Shown: positions 53,792 through 62,338 of the stretch, piece after piece
How positions within the stretch are numbered: position 1 is the first letter of the stretch
Layout: every line of letters begins with the position of its first letter
NCBI RefSeq assembly: GCF_002013895.1
Contig: NZ_MAFQ01000013.1
Span: 62,001-126,000, forward strand
From: Mycobacteroides franklinii
GTDB taxonomy: Bacteria; Actinomycetota; Actinomycetes; Mycobacteriales; Mycobacteriaceae
Direction of reading: 5' to 3'
Length of the DNA: 64,000 nucleotides
Program-made: the position numbers and the translations under genes
Notes under the pieces: generated by a model
What the model was told of the DNA's origin: nothing
Databases searched by the model: none
What the model saw: only the letters and a program-made list of their open reading frames with translations

Positions 53792-54205
53792 TCAGTCGCG
53801 CAGCACGAGGGCGCGGCTGCCCGCGTGGGCCCACACCATGGCGGCACCGATCGAGATGACCACCGTCACCCAGGAGAACCAGGTGACGTCGACGCGCGGC
53901 CCGGAGACGAAGCTGTCCTGTACCGCCGGCCAGTAGGTCGGCATGAGGTGTACGTAGCCCAATCCGAGAACGCTGGCGCTGCCGACGATCACGGTGGCCT
54001 CCGGGGCGTGCTTGCGGTGGCGCAGGATCATCGTGACAGCCACCGCGATGAGAACCGCGTGGGTGGCGGCGAGATACGTGAGACTGGGCGGTGCCGCTGT
54101 GAAACCGCGCCGTAGGTGGTCGATGGCGTCGAGGCCCCAACCAATCACGAACGCGATGGTGGCCGTCCGCAGAAACGCGTCGGCTCGAGTCGCTAACTCT
54201 GCCAT
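53792..54205 (-). CDS. Small four-helix membrane protein
   Basis: The product is 137 residues with hydrophobic stretches near 13-25, 40-60, 70-90 and 108-125. Its ATG follows GGAGGTCACG. I do not recognise a family; the short loop RHRKHAPEA is basic and likely cytoplasmic. It lies downstream of a palindromic operator-like element and is transcribed with or apart from the CDF gene, 39 bp behind it. Confidence 0.65.
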   Translation of the reverse strand: MAELATRADAFLRTATIAFVIGWGLDAIDHLRRGFTAAPPSLTYLAATHAVLIAVAVTMILRHRKHAPEATVIVGSASVLGLGYVHLMPTYWPAVQDSFVSGPRVDVTWFSWVTVVISIGAAMVWAHAGSRALVLRD

Positions 54206-54220
54206 CGTGACCTCCGCTGG

Positions 54221-54241
54221 TCTACTACAACCGATAGTAGA
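54221..54241 (-). promoter_or_regulatory. Palindromic operator-like site
   Basis: TCTACTA and TAGTAGA flank a 7-bp spacer, 16 bp upstream of the membrane-protein ATG. The TACTA/TAGTA halves recall BlaI/CopY-type operators, but the spacing differs from the classic site. Confidence 0.4.
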
Positions 54242-54244
54242 TAC

Positions 54245-55219
54245 CTACCCCTTGCCCGGCAAGGAGTTGTCCTCTGCCCGGTATGGCTCTCCATGAGGGT
54301 CGAGGCAATGCGTAGAGGCCTCTGCGCCTTCGTGGTCGACCTGCAACGTGGTGTGGTCGATGTCGTACCGCGTATGGAGTAACTCCTCGATCTCACGCCG
54401 TATTCCGTGGCAGTCCGAATTGGGGACCACCAAGATGTGCGCGGACAGCGCGGGCTGTCCGGAGGTGATCTGCCAGATGTGTAGGTCGTGCACCTCGGTC
54501 ACGGATTCCACGGACGCGAGCTGAGCTCCGATGGTGTCGGGGTCAAGACCAACGGGAGCGGCCTCCAGGAAGATCCGTCCCGATTCGCGGACCAGACCCC
54601 AGCCCGCCTTGAGCATCAGCGCGGCGACGACGAGAGCGGCGATGGCATCAGCGCGGGTGAAGCCGGTCAGCCACACCACGGCGCCGGCGATGGCGGTGGC
54701 GATGAAGGCGTACAGATCGTTGAGGATGTGCTGGAAGGCGCCCTCGACATTCAGGCTGGAACGGTTGGCCTTGCTGATGCACCAGGTCGCCGCGACATTG
54801 ACGACGATTCCCGCGAGCGCGGTGACGAACACCAGCAGACCCGAGACCTCGGGGGGAGTGATCAGTCGGCGGATGCCCTCATAGATGAAGAACGCGGCGA
54901 GGAGGAACAGGGTCACGCCGTTGGCCTGTGCCGACAGGATCTCTGCCCGCTTGAGCCCGTAGGTGTAGCTGCCGCGGGCAGGGCGCGAGGCGAGCCGAAT
55001 GGCGATGAGTGCCAACACGATCGATGCCGCATCGGTGAGCATGTGTCCGGCATCGGAGATCAGCGCCAGTGATTGGGCGATGACGCCGATGACCACCTCG
55101 ACCGCCATGAAGCCACCGATCAGGATCAAGGCGATGGTCAGCCATTTCCGATCGGCGTTGGCGCTCACTCCGTGCCCGTGTGAGTGTCCGGAACCGTGCT
55201 CGTGGGTGTCCGCAGCCAT
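54245..55219 (-). CDS. Cation diffusion facilitator (CDF) metal exporter
   Basis: The product is 324 residues; the ATG at 55219 follows AGAAGGAGCGG, so it beats the upstream ATG at 55243. A His-rich N-terminus (HEHGSGHSHGHG) precedes six helices, with the metal site SDAGHMLTDAA and FQHILNDL (HxxxD pairs), typical of zinc CDF proteins. The C-terminal cytoplasmic metal domain (VHDLHIWQI, HTTLQVDHE) is intact. It likely exports zinc, cobalt or cadmium; a metal-sensor gene is not adjacent. Confidence 0.9.
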   Translation of the reverse strand: MAADTHEHGSGHSHGHGVSANADRKWLTIALILIGGFMAVEVVIGVIAQSLALISDAGHMLTDAASIVLALIAIRLASRPARGSYTYGLKRAEILSAQANGVTLFLLAAFFIYEGIRRLITPPEVSGLLVFVTALAGIVVNVAATWCISKANRSSLNVEGAFQHILNDLYAFIATAIAGAVVWLTGFTRADAIAALVVAALMLKAGWGLVRESGRIFLEAAPVGLDPDTIGAQLASVESVTEVHDLHIWQITSGQPALSAHILVVPNSDCHGIRREIEELLHTRYDIDHTTLQVDHEGAEASTHCLDPHGEPYRAEDNSLPGKG

Positions 55220-55246
55220 GTCCGCTCCTTCTGAATCATTCATGCA

Positions 55247-55270
55247 AACATATGCATGCTAGCATTTGTT
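55247..55270. promoter_or_regulatory. Inverted repeat between CDF and zinc-ribbon genes
   Basis: AACATATGC (55247-55255) and GCATTTGTT (55262-55270) match as inverted arms at 8 of 9 positions with a 6-bp spacer. It lies 27 bp upstream of the CDF ATG and directly abuts the ATG of the zinc-ribbon gene. The AT-rich arms resemble ArsR/SmtB-type metal-sensor sites. Confidence 0.5.
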
Positions 55271-55558
55271 ATGACAAACGTTCAGCCCCTGGCGTGTCCC
55301 CAGTGTGAGTCGCAGATGCTCTCGACGAAATGGTTTGGCGTACGCACATTCCAATGCACAGGATGCGCCGCTGTACTGCTGGAGCAGGAGAGTCTGCAGC
55401 AGTTCGTGGACGGCGCCGCGCGCTTCGGGCCGTCGGCGCATATCGACCAGCCGCCGGCGCAGCCGTATCCGCCTGCGCCGCCCCAGGATTACCGCGGCGT
55501 CATGGGCGGACTGTTCGGTGGTGGTGGTCACGGATATCGCCGCCGCGGCCACCACTGA
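55271..55558 (+). CDS. Small zinc-ribbon protein
   Basis: The product is 95 residues with an N-terminal zinc ribbon (CPQCESQ near residue 9 and CTGCAAVLL near residue 29), a short helix QESLQQFVDG and a Pro-rich then Gly/His/Arg-rich tail (GGGGHGYRRRGHH). It may be leaderless, since the palindrome abuts its ATG. The divergent CDF neighbour makes a zinc-related role possible. The family resembles small TFIIB-type zinc-ribbon (zf-TFIIB) proteins. Confidence 0.65.
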   Translation: MTNVQPLACPQCESQMLSTKWFGVRTFQCTGCAAVLLEQESLQQFVDGAARFGPSAHIDQPPAQPYPPAPPQDYRGVMGGLFGGGGHGYRRRGHH

Positions 55559-55564
55559 TTTCGC

Positions 55565-55637
55565 TAGGCGTTCTCGAGTGTGCGAATCGTGTCGACATAG
55601 CGCCGGAAATCGACACAATCCGCACACTCGACGCCTA
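55565..55637. terminator. Long hairpin overlapping the embB stop
   Basis: Left arm 55565-55595 and right arm 55610-55637 pair over about 28 bp with a 3-nt bulge and two mismatches. It spans the stop of embB and can terminate both converging transcripts. Confidence 0.8.
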
Positions 55638-58600
55638 TGGCTTGATCCGGATCTGGTTCGGCTTCCACAGTCCGCTATGCACTTGTGAGCCGTACTCGAT
55701 CTGTGCGGGTTGGGCATCGACGATGGTGTCGAGCTTGCGTAGCGAGCCCCAGTCCCTGCCCCAGTCCTTGGACAGATAAGTGGGCATCACGTGTGCCCGC
55801 AGCAGCAGGTCGGTGATGCCGAGTAGGCCGCCGTTCTCGCCGTCCTGCCAGGTGTCGGTGTCCTTGCGCTTCTGGTCGTAGTCCGGCGTGATCCGGAACT
55901 CGGGGACCTCGGTGATCCCGTACTGATGCAGCATCGGGTGCTGGCAGGGGAAGACCAGGCCTACGGTCCAGTCCAGGAGCACCGGCCTGGTGCTGCCCAC
56001 ATACTCCTGCAACGACTTCAGCTCGGGCACTCGGGGCGGCGCGAAGGCCAGCCAGTCGCCGGGGGTCAGCGATCCGTCGATGGCCACGATGCGTACTGCG
56101 GTCGCGGTGTCGGGGATATCCGATCGGGCGAAGCGTAGGTTGCGCCACGACGGTGCGGGCCCCAGGTCATAGGGCGTCAGGCGCCCGCCCGGTGTGAACG
56201 CACCGTCCGGCCCGGCCGTGCCGTACTCCAGTTGCAGTGTCTGTCCCGACAATTCACCCTTGACGTTCTTGGCGGCGATGGTTCCGGCAGCCGTCACCAC
56301 GATCAGTGGATGTGCCGCGTCAGGCGCGGGCAGCCGATACCAGTCGGAGGTCACCTTGGCCTGCTGTTGCGGGCCCACGCGGTAGGAGCCCACGATCGGC
56401 ACCCGCGCGGGATCGAGCCCGTAGGGCAGGCGCACCGTAGAACCGTTGATGCCCGCGGTGGTGCTGCGGTCCTTGGAATCCCAGTCATAGTCGGTTCCGG
56501 GTCGCGAGTCGTTCATCCGGATGGATTCGGCCACGATCTTGTCCGGTACCCCATCGGCGGTGAAGCCGGAGGGATCGGTGCCGCCCAGCGGCCCCAGCGG
56601 GCCGGTGGGCCCCCCGACGGCAGGCAACAAACCGGCATTGGCGTCGGGCTCGACGAGAACATCGTCGGCCAGTCCGCATCCGCCGGCGAGCTCCCGGATG
56701 TTGGCCCAGCCGTTGGAATACGACGGGTATTGGCGAACCACACCGATCGCCAGCTGGCAGATGGAGGTGAGCACCATGAACCCGGCGGCCCAGGCCACCG
56801 GCGCGGAGGTGATGGACCTCGTGATGCGATTGTCCTCGTGCCGTGGGGAGAAATGCAGCCATGCGGCATAGCCGACGGCGAGCGCGAACAGTGCGAAAAA
56901 TATTGTGCTGACGCTGATTCCGGCGACCTTGGGCATGCTGCTGTTGAACGGAATGCCGAAACTGGAGACGTACCACCATCCGGCGGCACTGGCCCAGCTC
57001 AGGGCCAAGACAAAGAGCACCGTCGCCACTACCGCCATCCGGTTACGGCTCCACCGCAACACCGGAGGTGACACCAGCACCGTGGCCAGCGCGGCCACGG
57101 CGGCGCCCAGGGCGGCGAACAGTCCGAAGTGGTGCACCCACTTTGTCGGCGCGAACATCAAAAAGAAGATGGTGCCGAAGACCACGCCCAACACGCGCCA
57201 GGCCGGCCCGCGGGCCACGCCGGGAACACGCTTGCGGCGCAGCAGGATAAACATCGAGATGAACAGGCACGCCGCGATCAGCAGGAAGCCGAAGCGCCGT
57301 GATACCGAACCGTCGACCGTCGGCAGGAACATGTAGTAGTACCGCAGGTTGTCGGTGTACCACGCCTGTGATGGTCCGATGGCGGTGCGAATTCTGGTGG
57401 CCTCGAACACTGTTGCCAGGGTCTGATCGGAGAACACCACGGGCAGGATCACGGTTCCGGCGGCGAGCATGGGCGCGACCAGCGGCCAGGTACCTACCTG
57501 GCGATGCTTCGTGACGATGATGCGCAGAATGGGCCGCCCACCGGCGAGCAGTGCGGCGACGGCGATCAGGCCCGTTGGCTGGATCCCGAGGGTAAAGGCC
57601 GCGGTGATGGTCGCCAGCGCCGCGGGGGTCAGTCGGCGCGAGGTGATGGCGCGCTCGATGAGCACCCAGGTGATCAGCGATCCGACGGCGATCTGCCCCT
57701 CAGGGCGCAGGCCGTTGTTGAACGGGAACCAGGACGCCAGCAATACGAAGCCGGCGGCCCAGGCCGCGGGCTTGCTGCGCGCCACGGCAGGGCCCAAGCG
57801 GGGCAGCACCTCCCGGCTGATCAGCAGCCAGCAGACCAGTGAGGCGATCAGGTCGGGCAGCCGGATCCACAGGCTGATATCGCTGACCTTGGTCATGATG
57901 GCCAGCAGGTTGTAGTACCAGCCGAACGGATCTTCTGGGCTACCGAACCAGCGGAAGTAGTTGGCCATGTACCCGGCGTGCTCGGCGGTGCGCGCCATGC
58001 CCATTTGGTAGCCGTCGTCGGACGATCCGGCACCGATCACGTACCAGAGCACCAGGGCACTCATGATGACGGTGTCCGTCAGATCGAAACGGCGCCAACG
58101 GGTCGGAATGACTCGCCGCATGCGGTGACCGTCGGTCTGGTCGATCCGCCACAGCGCGATCAGCGCGATGATGGTGGAGATGATTGCGCCAACCATCGCG
58201 GCGAGCTTGAGAAGCGTTGGGCTGGAAGAGAATCGGGTGTCGACATGGGCGGTGAGGCTCAGTCCGGTGGGGGCGGGGCCGCTGAGCTGGGTGAAGATCC
58301 CGACAATCTGCGGGCGCAGGTTGGGGTCGGGGAACCCGCTCGTGAGTTCCTTGCCTGTCTTGTCGTCCTTCAGACCCTCGAACGTCGCGAAGGTGCCCTT
58401 GTCCGACGACGTGATGACGATCTGCCGACAGTCAGGCGAGACCACCTTGGCGCGCGGAACACTGGCGATGACCACATTGCGGTCGGTGATGTCGAGGCGT
58501 TCCTTGGAGACCCGAACAAAAAGACTTTGTAGCGCAGCCTCTTTACCCTCGGGAGGCGCGGTACCCAGGATGACTGTTGCCTCGGCCGGGGCGGCGTTGA

Positions 58601-58841
58601 CCACGGCGCAGGGCACGGTCACCGTCATGTCCATGGGTGTCTGGGAAATCAGCGGCGCGGTGACATTGGTGAGCTGTCCCTGCTGTGGCCAGTCGAGGGT
58701 CGCGGTGGACACCTTGACCGGCAGCAGCGGGATGGAGACGCTCAGCACAAATCCGAGCAGACCGAAAACGGTCGCCGTCCACCGCGCGATATTCAGCTTG
58801 CGGGCCTCAGGGGAGGTGTCTGTCACGGAATTCTCTGTCAT
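55635..58841 (-). CDS. embB: Arabinosyltransferase EmbB
   Basis: Extends arabinan of arabinogalactan from DPA; target of ethambutol. It is 1068 residues with a long N-terminal region, GT-C membrane domain and C-terminal carbohydrate-binding domain. The catalytic aspartate loop is SSDDGYQMGMARTAEHAGYM: D275-D276 correspond to M. tuberculosis D299-D300, and Q279-M280 replace I303-L304 while M282 aligns with M306. Start overlaps embA by 4 bp. The last residues overlap the terminator hairpin. Confidence 0.96.
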   Translation of the reverse strand: MTENSVTDTSPEARKLNIARWTATVFGLLGFVLSVSIPLLPVKVSTATLDWPQQGQLTNVTAPLISQTPMDMTVTVPCAVVNAAPAEATVILGTAPPEGKEAALQSLFVRVSKERLDITDRNVVIASVPRAKVVSPDCRQIVITSSDKGTFATFEGLKDDKTGKELTSGFPDPNLRPQIVGIFTQLSGPAPTGLSLTAHVDTRFSSSPTLLKLAAMVGAIISTIIALIALWRIDQTDGHRMRRVIPTRWRRFDLTDTVIMSALVLWYVIGAGSSDDGYQMGMARTAEHAGYMANYFRWFGSPEDPFGWYYNLLAIMTKVSDISLWIRLPDLIASLVCWLLISREVLPRLGPAVARSKPAAWAAGFVLLASWFPFNNGLRPEGQIAVGSLITWVLIERAITSRRLTPAALATITAAFTLGIQPTGLIAVAALLAGGRPILRIIVTKHRQVGTWPLVAPMLAAGTVILPVVFSDQTLATVFEATRIRTAIGPSQAWYTDNLRYYYMFLPTVDGSVSRRFGFLLIAACLFISMFILLRRKRVPGVARGPAWRVLGVVFGTIFFLMFAPTKWVHHFGLFAALGAAVAALATVLVSPPVLRWSRNRMAVVATVLFVLALSWASAAGWWYVSSFGIPFNSSMPKVAGISVSTIFFALFALAVGYAAWLHFSPRHEDNRITRSITSAPVAWAAGFMVLTSICQLAIGVVRQYPSYSNGWANIRELAGGCGLADDVLVEPDANAGLLPAVGGPTGPLGPLGGTDPSGFTADGVPDKIVAESIRMNDSRPGTDYDWDSKDRSTTAGINGSTVRLPYGLDPARVPIVGSYRVGPQQQAKVTSDWYRLPAPDAAHPLIVVTAAGTIAAKNVKGELSGQTLQLEYGTAGPDGAFTPGGRLTPYDLGPAPSWRNLRFARSDIPDTATAVRIVAIDGSLTPGDWLAFAPPRVPELKSLQEYVGSTRPVLLDWTVGLVFPCQHPMLHQYGITEVPEFRITPDYDQKRKDTDTWQDGENGGLLGITDLLLRAHVMPTYLSKDWGRDWGSLRKLDTIVDAQPAQIEYGSQVHSGLWKPNQIRIKP

Positions 58842-61800
58842 GGCAGGGCTCGAATCGGTCCTTTACGGGTCCAGCCGTTCACGACGACGGTGCCCTCGGT
58901 GAGTTGTGCGGTGGGTGCCAGATTCGGAGCCACGATGGGCTCGTACTTCTCGATCGAGCCCCAGTCGCGGTACCAGTCGTTGCGCAGATAGGTGGGAACC
59001 GAGGAGGTTCGCAGCAGCGCGGTGGTGAACATGAACGGTCCACCGTCCTCTGCCGACATCCACATGTTCGACGACGTCGCTACCTGCTTGTGCTCGGGCA
59101 TCACCCGGAACTTGGGCAGCTCGGCCACCCCGAGACGCTCGCTGAACGGCCGCTGGCAGGGGAAGTTCTGTGCCACGGCCATATCCAGCAGCACCGGCGT
59201 ATCGGAGCCCAACAGATCCTGCGCGGTCTTCAGGGCAGGCACCCGCGGCGGTGTGAACGCCAGCCACTGGTCGCTGGACAGGTTCGGATCGTCGGCGATG
59301 ATCCGAACCACGTTGGCCCCGGGTGGTGCAGTCTTCATGGGGAATCGCAGGTTGCGCCAGACCGTTTGCGGGCCAATATCAATGGGGTAGTCCTGGCGAA
59401 GTGCCTTGAACCCACCGGGGCTCTGCGGATCGCGCACACCCCACTCCAGCTTGAGCTGCTGGCCGTAGTTGATCTCGGGACTGAAGGTGCCATCCTGTTG
59501 GTACGACCAGATCGCACCTGCAGCCGACATCACCACCAGAGGGCGGTCCGGGCTTGGGGGCGGGAGCTCGTACCAGGACGACTTGAGGTGCGCGGCAATC
59601 GTATTCTCGCCGTAACTGCCCATGACCGGGGTGCGGGCCGGGTCCAGTCCGAACGGCAGCAGCGCACTGGAGCCGTTGATTCCGGTGGGGCCGGCACCGC
59701 CGGTGGTCCCGGCCGCGTCGCTCACCTCCATGATGGGCGCGTTGGGTGAGGCATCGGAGTTCACCAGACCCGGCTTGCCGATGACGGGTAGCGACGTCAT
59801 GCCACTGCGCACCCCGTCGGGGGTGAAGGCGACGGGATCTACGCCCCCGAGGGGGCCGTACTTACCTGCCTGTTGTCCCGGAACCGGTTGCAGCAGACCT
59901 TCATTGGCGTCCGGTTCGACCAACACGTCGCGTGCCATGGCGCAGGGATCGCTGCCGGTCAGCGCCAACAGGTTGGCCTTTCCGGTGGTGTAGGTGTCGC
60001 TGCGTGCGTAGACGGCCTTGGCCATCGAGGTGACTTCGAGAATCACCATGATGGCGGCGACCACCATCAGCGGGGTGGACGCGAGCAGGCGGTTGCGTCG
60101 AGTGTTCTCGACCTCGGTGTGCCCGGCGTAGTCCAGACGGAAGTGCAGCCAGCCGGCGATCAGTGCCGTGATGATGGACAGGGCCAGGAACATGGTGGTG
60201 ACGGGGTGGCTGGCGATGACCGGCTGCTTGTCGAACCACGGCACGCCGTAGTTGCCGACGTAGAACCAGCCGTTGATGCCCGAGGTTGCCCACGCGAGGA
60301 TGAACAGTAGCGCCGTGACATACAGCGCCAGGTTGCGTCGCGAGTGCAGGCCCACCCGGGCGAAGGTGAACGCCGCGACCGCCCCGAGGGCACCGGACAG
60401 CCCGGCGAAGATGCCGAATTGAATGGCCCACTTGGTGGGGGTGAAGGTGAGTAGCAGCAGCCCGATCGCGGTGCTGCCGAGAAGCCGCCATACCGGCCCG
60501 CTGGCCAGGCCCGGCAGCACCCCGCGGCGCAGCAGCACCGCGAGCGTTCCGAAGAGGCAGAGCAGCAGGATGAATACCGCGATGCGACGCGTCAGTGAGC
60601 CGTCGACATTGGATTCCACGGTCAGGAAGTAGTAGCGCAGAAATTCCTGGTACCAGGCGATTGTCGGGCCGACCACGTATTTGATGCGCGCGGATTCGGC
60701 GACGGTGGCCAAGGTCTGGTCGCGGAAGGTGAAGGCGAACACCCCCGCGACCGAGGCCGCCAAGACCGCGATCGGGGCGAATCGTCCGTACCGCAGGCGC
60801 CGCATGGCGACGATGCGGGCGATGGCGCGTCCGCCGGCCAGCAGCGGTCCCAGCGCGATAAGTCCCTGAGGAGCGACTGTCGCGGAAAGGAGGGCCACGA
60901 TGATCGCCAGTGCGGCGGGGGACAGGCGGCGGGTCGCGATGGAGCGCTCCACCAGAGTCCAGGTGAGTACGGTGCCGAACACGATGATGGGTTCGGGCCG
61001 CAGTCCGTTGTTGAACGGGAGCCAGGCGGTGAGGAAGACCAGTGCCGCGGTCCAGACGGCAGTGCGGCTCGCGGCGAGCTGCTCGCCCAGCCGGGGCAGC
61101 ATCTTCTTGCGCAGGATGTACCAGGTGCCGATACCCGCCAGGGTGGCCGGTAACCGCATCCACACACCGACGGTGCTCACCTGCGTGAGCCAGCTCAAAA
61201 GAGTTGCGTACCAATCGAATGGGGAGGCGGTGGCGCCGAAGTAGCGGTAGTACTCGGTGACGTAGCCGGCCTGATGGGCGACGCGGGCCTCAACCAGGAT
61301 ATTGCCGTCATCGGAGGTGATGGCGCCGATGACATGCCAAAGCAGAAGTGTGCCAACCACTCCGATGTCGGCGATGCCGTTGGTGAGTAGGGTCGCGCGG
61401 TCCCGAGGACGGAGAACGTTACTGAAGGTTCTCAGTGGGTGCGTGCGGCCGCCGCGTTCCAGCACGGCCAGCGCCGCGATGGCGATCGCCACTGCGGCAA
61501 TACCGAGCACCATAGCCACCAGCTTCAAAGCGGTTGGGCTGCTGATGAACCGGGTGTCGACGACCACGTGGGCGGTCGGCCGGGATTGGATGTCGCCGGC
61601 CGCGGGCACCTTGAGATCGGTGAACAGGCCGGTGATCAGGGGCTTGTTCTCGATGGCCAGAGTTCCGTGGGCGTTGGGCAGTCCGGCGAAGTTGGCGCCC
61701 ACGCCGCCGGCGTTGGCCCAGATGTCCAATGAGGTACAGCCGCCGGATTCGACCGCCTTGCGCGGTGCGACGGTCGCGACGTTATCGCGGAAGGCGACAA

Positions 61801-62188
61801 CTACCAGATCCGAGGTCGCGCGGACGAACAAGGCGTGCCGGCTTGCCTCGAAACCGCCGTCGGGGCTGGTGGACAGCACCACTCCGCCGCTCGCGGGCAG
61901 GGTCGCGATGGCGGTGCACGGAATGTGTGCCTCGAAAGACAGCGGTGCGCCCGATACCAACGGTGCCGTGATGCTGGCGATGTTCCCGTCGGCAGTGGCC
62001 CCCTGGGGCCAGTTGATGTCGACGGTGGACTGACGGACCGGCAGCAGGGGGACGAGCACGCACAACAGCACACCGACGGTGGCCGCAGCCAAAGAAATCA
62101 GACGTGCCCGCTGGGCTGTACCTGCTGTCGCGGACTTTGAAAGCGGCGAAGGCACGAGGGCGATGGTATGTGACGAAGCTTCACGCAC
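58838..62188 (-). CDS. embA: Arabinosyltransferase EmbA
   Basis: Pairs with EmbB to build the terminal hexa-arabinoside of arabinogalactan. It is 1116 residues with a GTG start at 62188; a GTG at 62155 is a possible alternative. The GT-C loop is TSDDGNILVEARVAHQAGYVTEYYRYFG, with DD retained. The C-terminal domain ends QLTEGTVVVNGWTRKGPIRALP. It is the first gene of an embA-embB unit here, and a dense operator-like region sits upstream of it. Confidence 0.95.
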   Translation of the reverse strand: MREASSHTIALVPSPLSKSATAGTAQRARLISLAAATVGVLLCVLVPLLPVRQSTVDINWPQGATADGNIASITAPLVSGAPLSFEAHIPCTAIATLPASGGVVLSTSPDGGFEASRHALFVRATSDLVVVAFRDNVATVAPRKAVESGGCTSLDIWANAGGVGANFAGLPNAHGTLAIENKPLITGLFTDLKVPAAGDIQSRPTAHVVVDTRFISSPTALKLVAMVLGIAAVAIAIAALAVLERGGRTHPLRTFSNVLRPRDRATLLTNGIADIGVVGTLLLWHVIGAITSDDGNILVEARVAHQAGYVTEYYRYFGATASPFDWYATLLSWLTQVSTVGVWMRLPATLAGIGTWYILRKKMLPRLGEQLAASRTAVWTAALVFLTAWLPFNNGLRPEPIIVFGTVLTWTLVERSIATRRLSPAALAIIVALLSATVAPQGLIALGPLLAGGRAIARIVAMRRLRYGRFAPIAVLAASVAGVFAFTFRDQTLATVAESARIKYVVGPTIAWYQEFLRYYFLTVESNVDGSLTRRIAVFILLLCLFGTLAVLLRRGVLPGLASGPVWRLLGSTAIGLLLLTFTPTKWAIQFGIFAGLSGALGAVAAFTFARVGLHSRRNLALYVTALLFILAWATSGINGWFYVGNYGVPWFDKQPVIASHPVTTMFLALSIITALIAGWLHFRLDYAGHTEVENTRRNRLLASTPLMVVAAIMVILEVTSMAKAVYARSDTYTTGKANLLALTGSDPCAMARDVLVEPDANEGLLQPVPGQQAGKYGPLGGVDPVAFTPDGVRSGMTSLPVIGKPGLVNSDASPNAPIMEVSDAAGTTGGAGPTGINGSSALLPFGLDPARTPVMGSYGENTIAAHLKSSWYELPPPSPDRPLVVMSAAGAIWSYQQDGTFSPEINYGQQLKLEWGVRDPQSPGGFKALRQDYPIDIGPQTVWRNLRFPMKTAPPGANVVRIIADDPNLSSDQWLAFTPPRVPALKTAQDLLGSDTPVLLDMAVAQNFPCQRPFSERLGVAELPKFRVMPEHKQVATSSNMWMSAEDGGPFMFTTALLRTSSVPTYLRNDWYRDWGSIEKYEPIVAPNLAPTAQLTEGTVVVNGWTRKGPIRALP

Positions 62189-62233
62189 CGGAACGCAGCG
62201 CGCTCGTTTGGCCGGATTGAGACCTCAAAGTCC

Positions 62234-62323
62234 GATACCCATGGATACCTTCGTGAAAGTATCGAAAAGTATCGGCGATGTCGGCGTTGCCTGATACCTA
62301 TTGATACAGCGCGGAAAAGTATC
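62234..62323. promoter_or_regulatory. Cluster of seven phased GATAC/GTATC motifs
   Basis: GATAC occurs at 62234 and 62244, its complement GTATC at 62259 and 62269; then GATAC at 62293 and 62303 and GTATC at 62319. Pairs are 10 bp apart, one helical turn. The second unit repeats the first about 59 bp on. The cluster lies between the divergent embA and ATPase starts and looks like a multi-dimer operator. Confidence 0.75.
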
Positions 62324-62338
62324 AAGTGAGGATTCGGT

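Noticed and set aside
53598..54140. Minus-strand frame across the accD4 end
   Set aside because: Overlaps accD4 and the perfect terminator; the in-register membrane protein at 53792-54205 explains the region.
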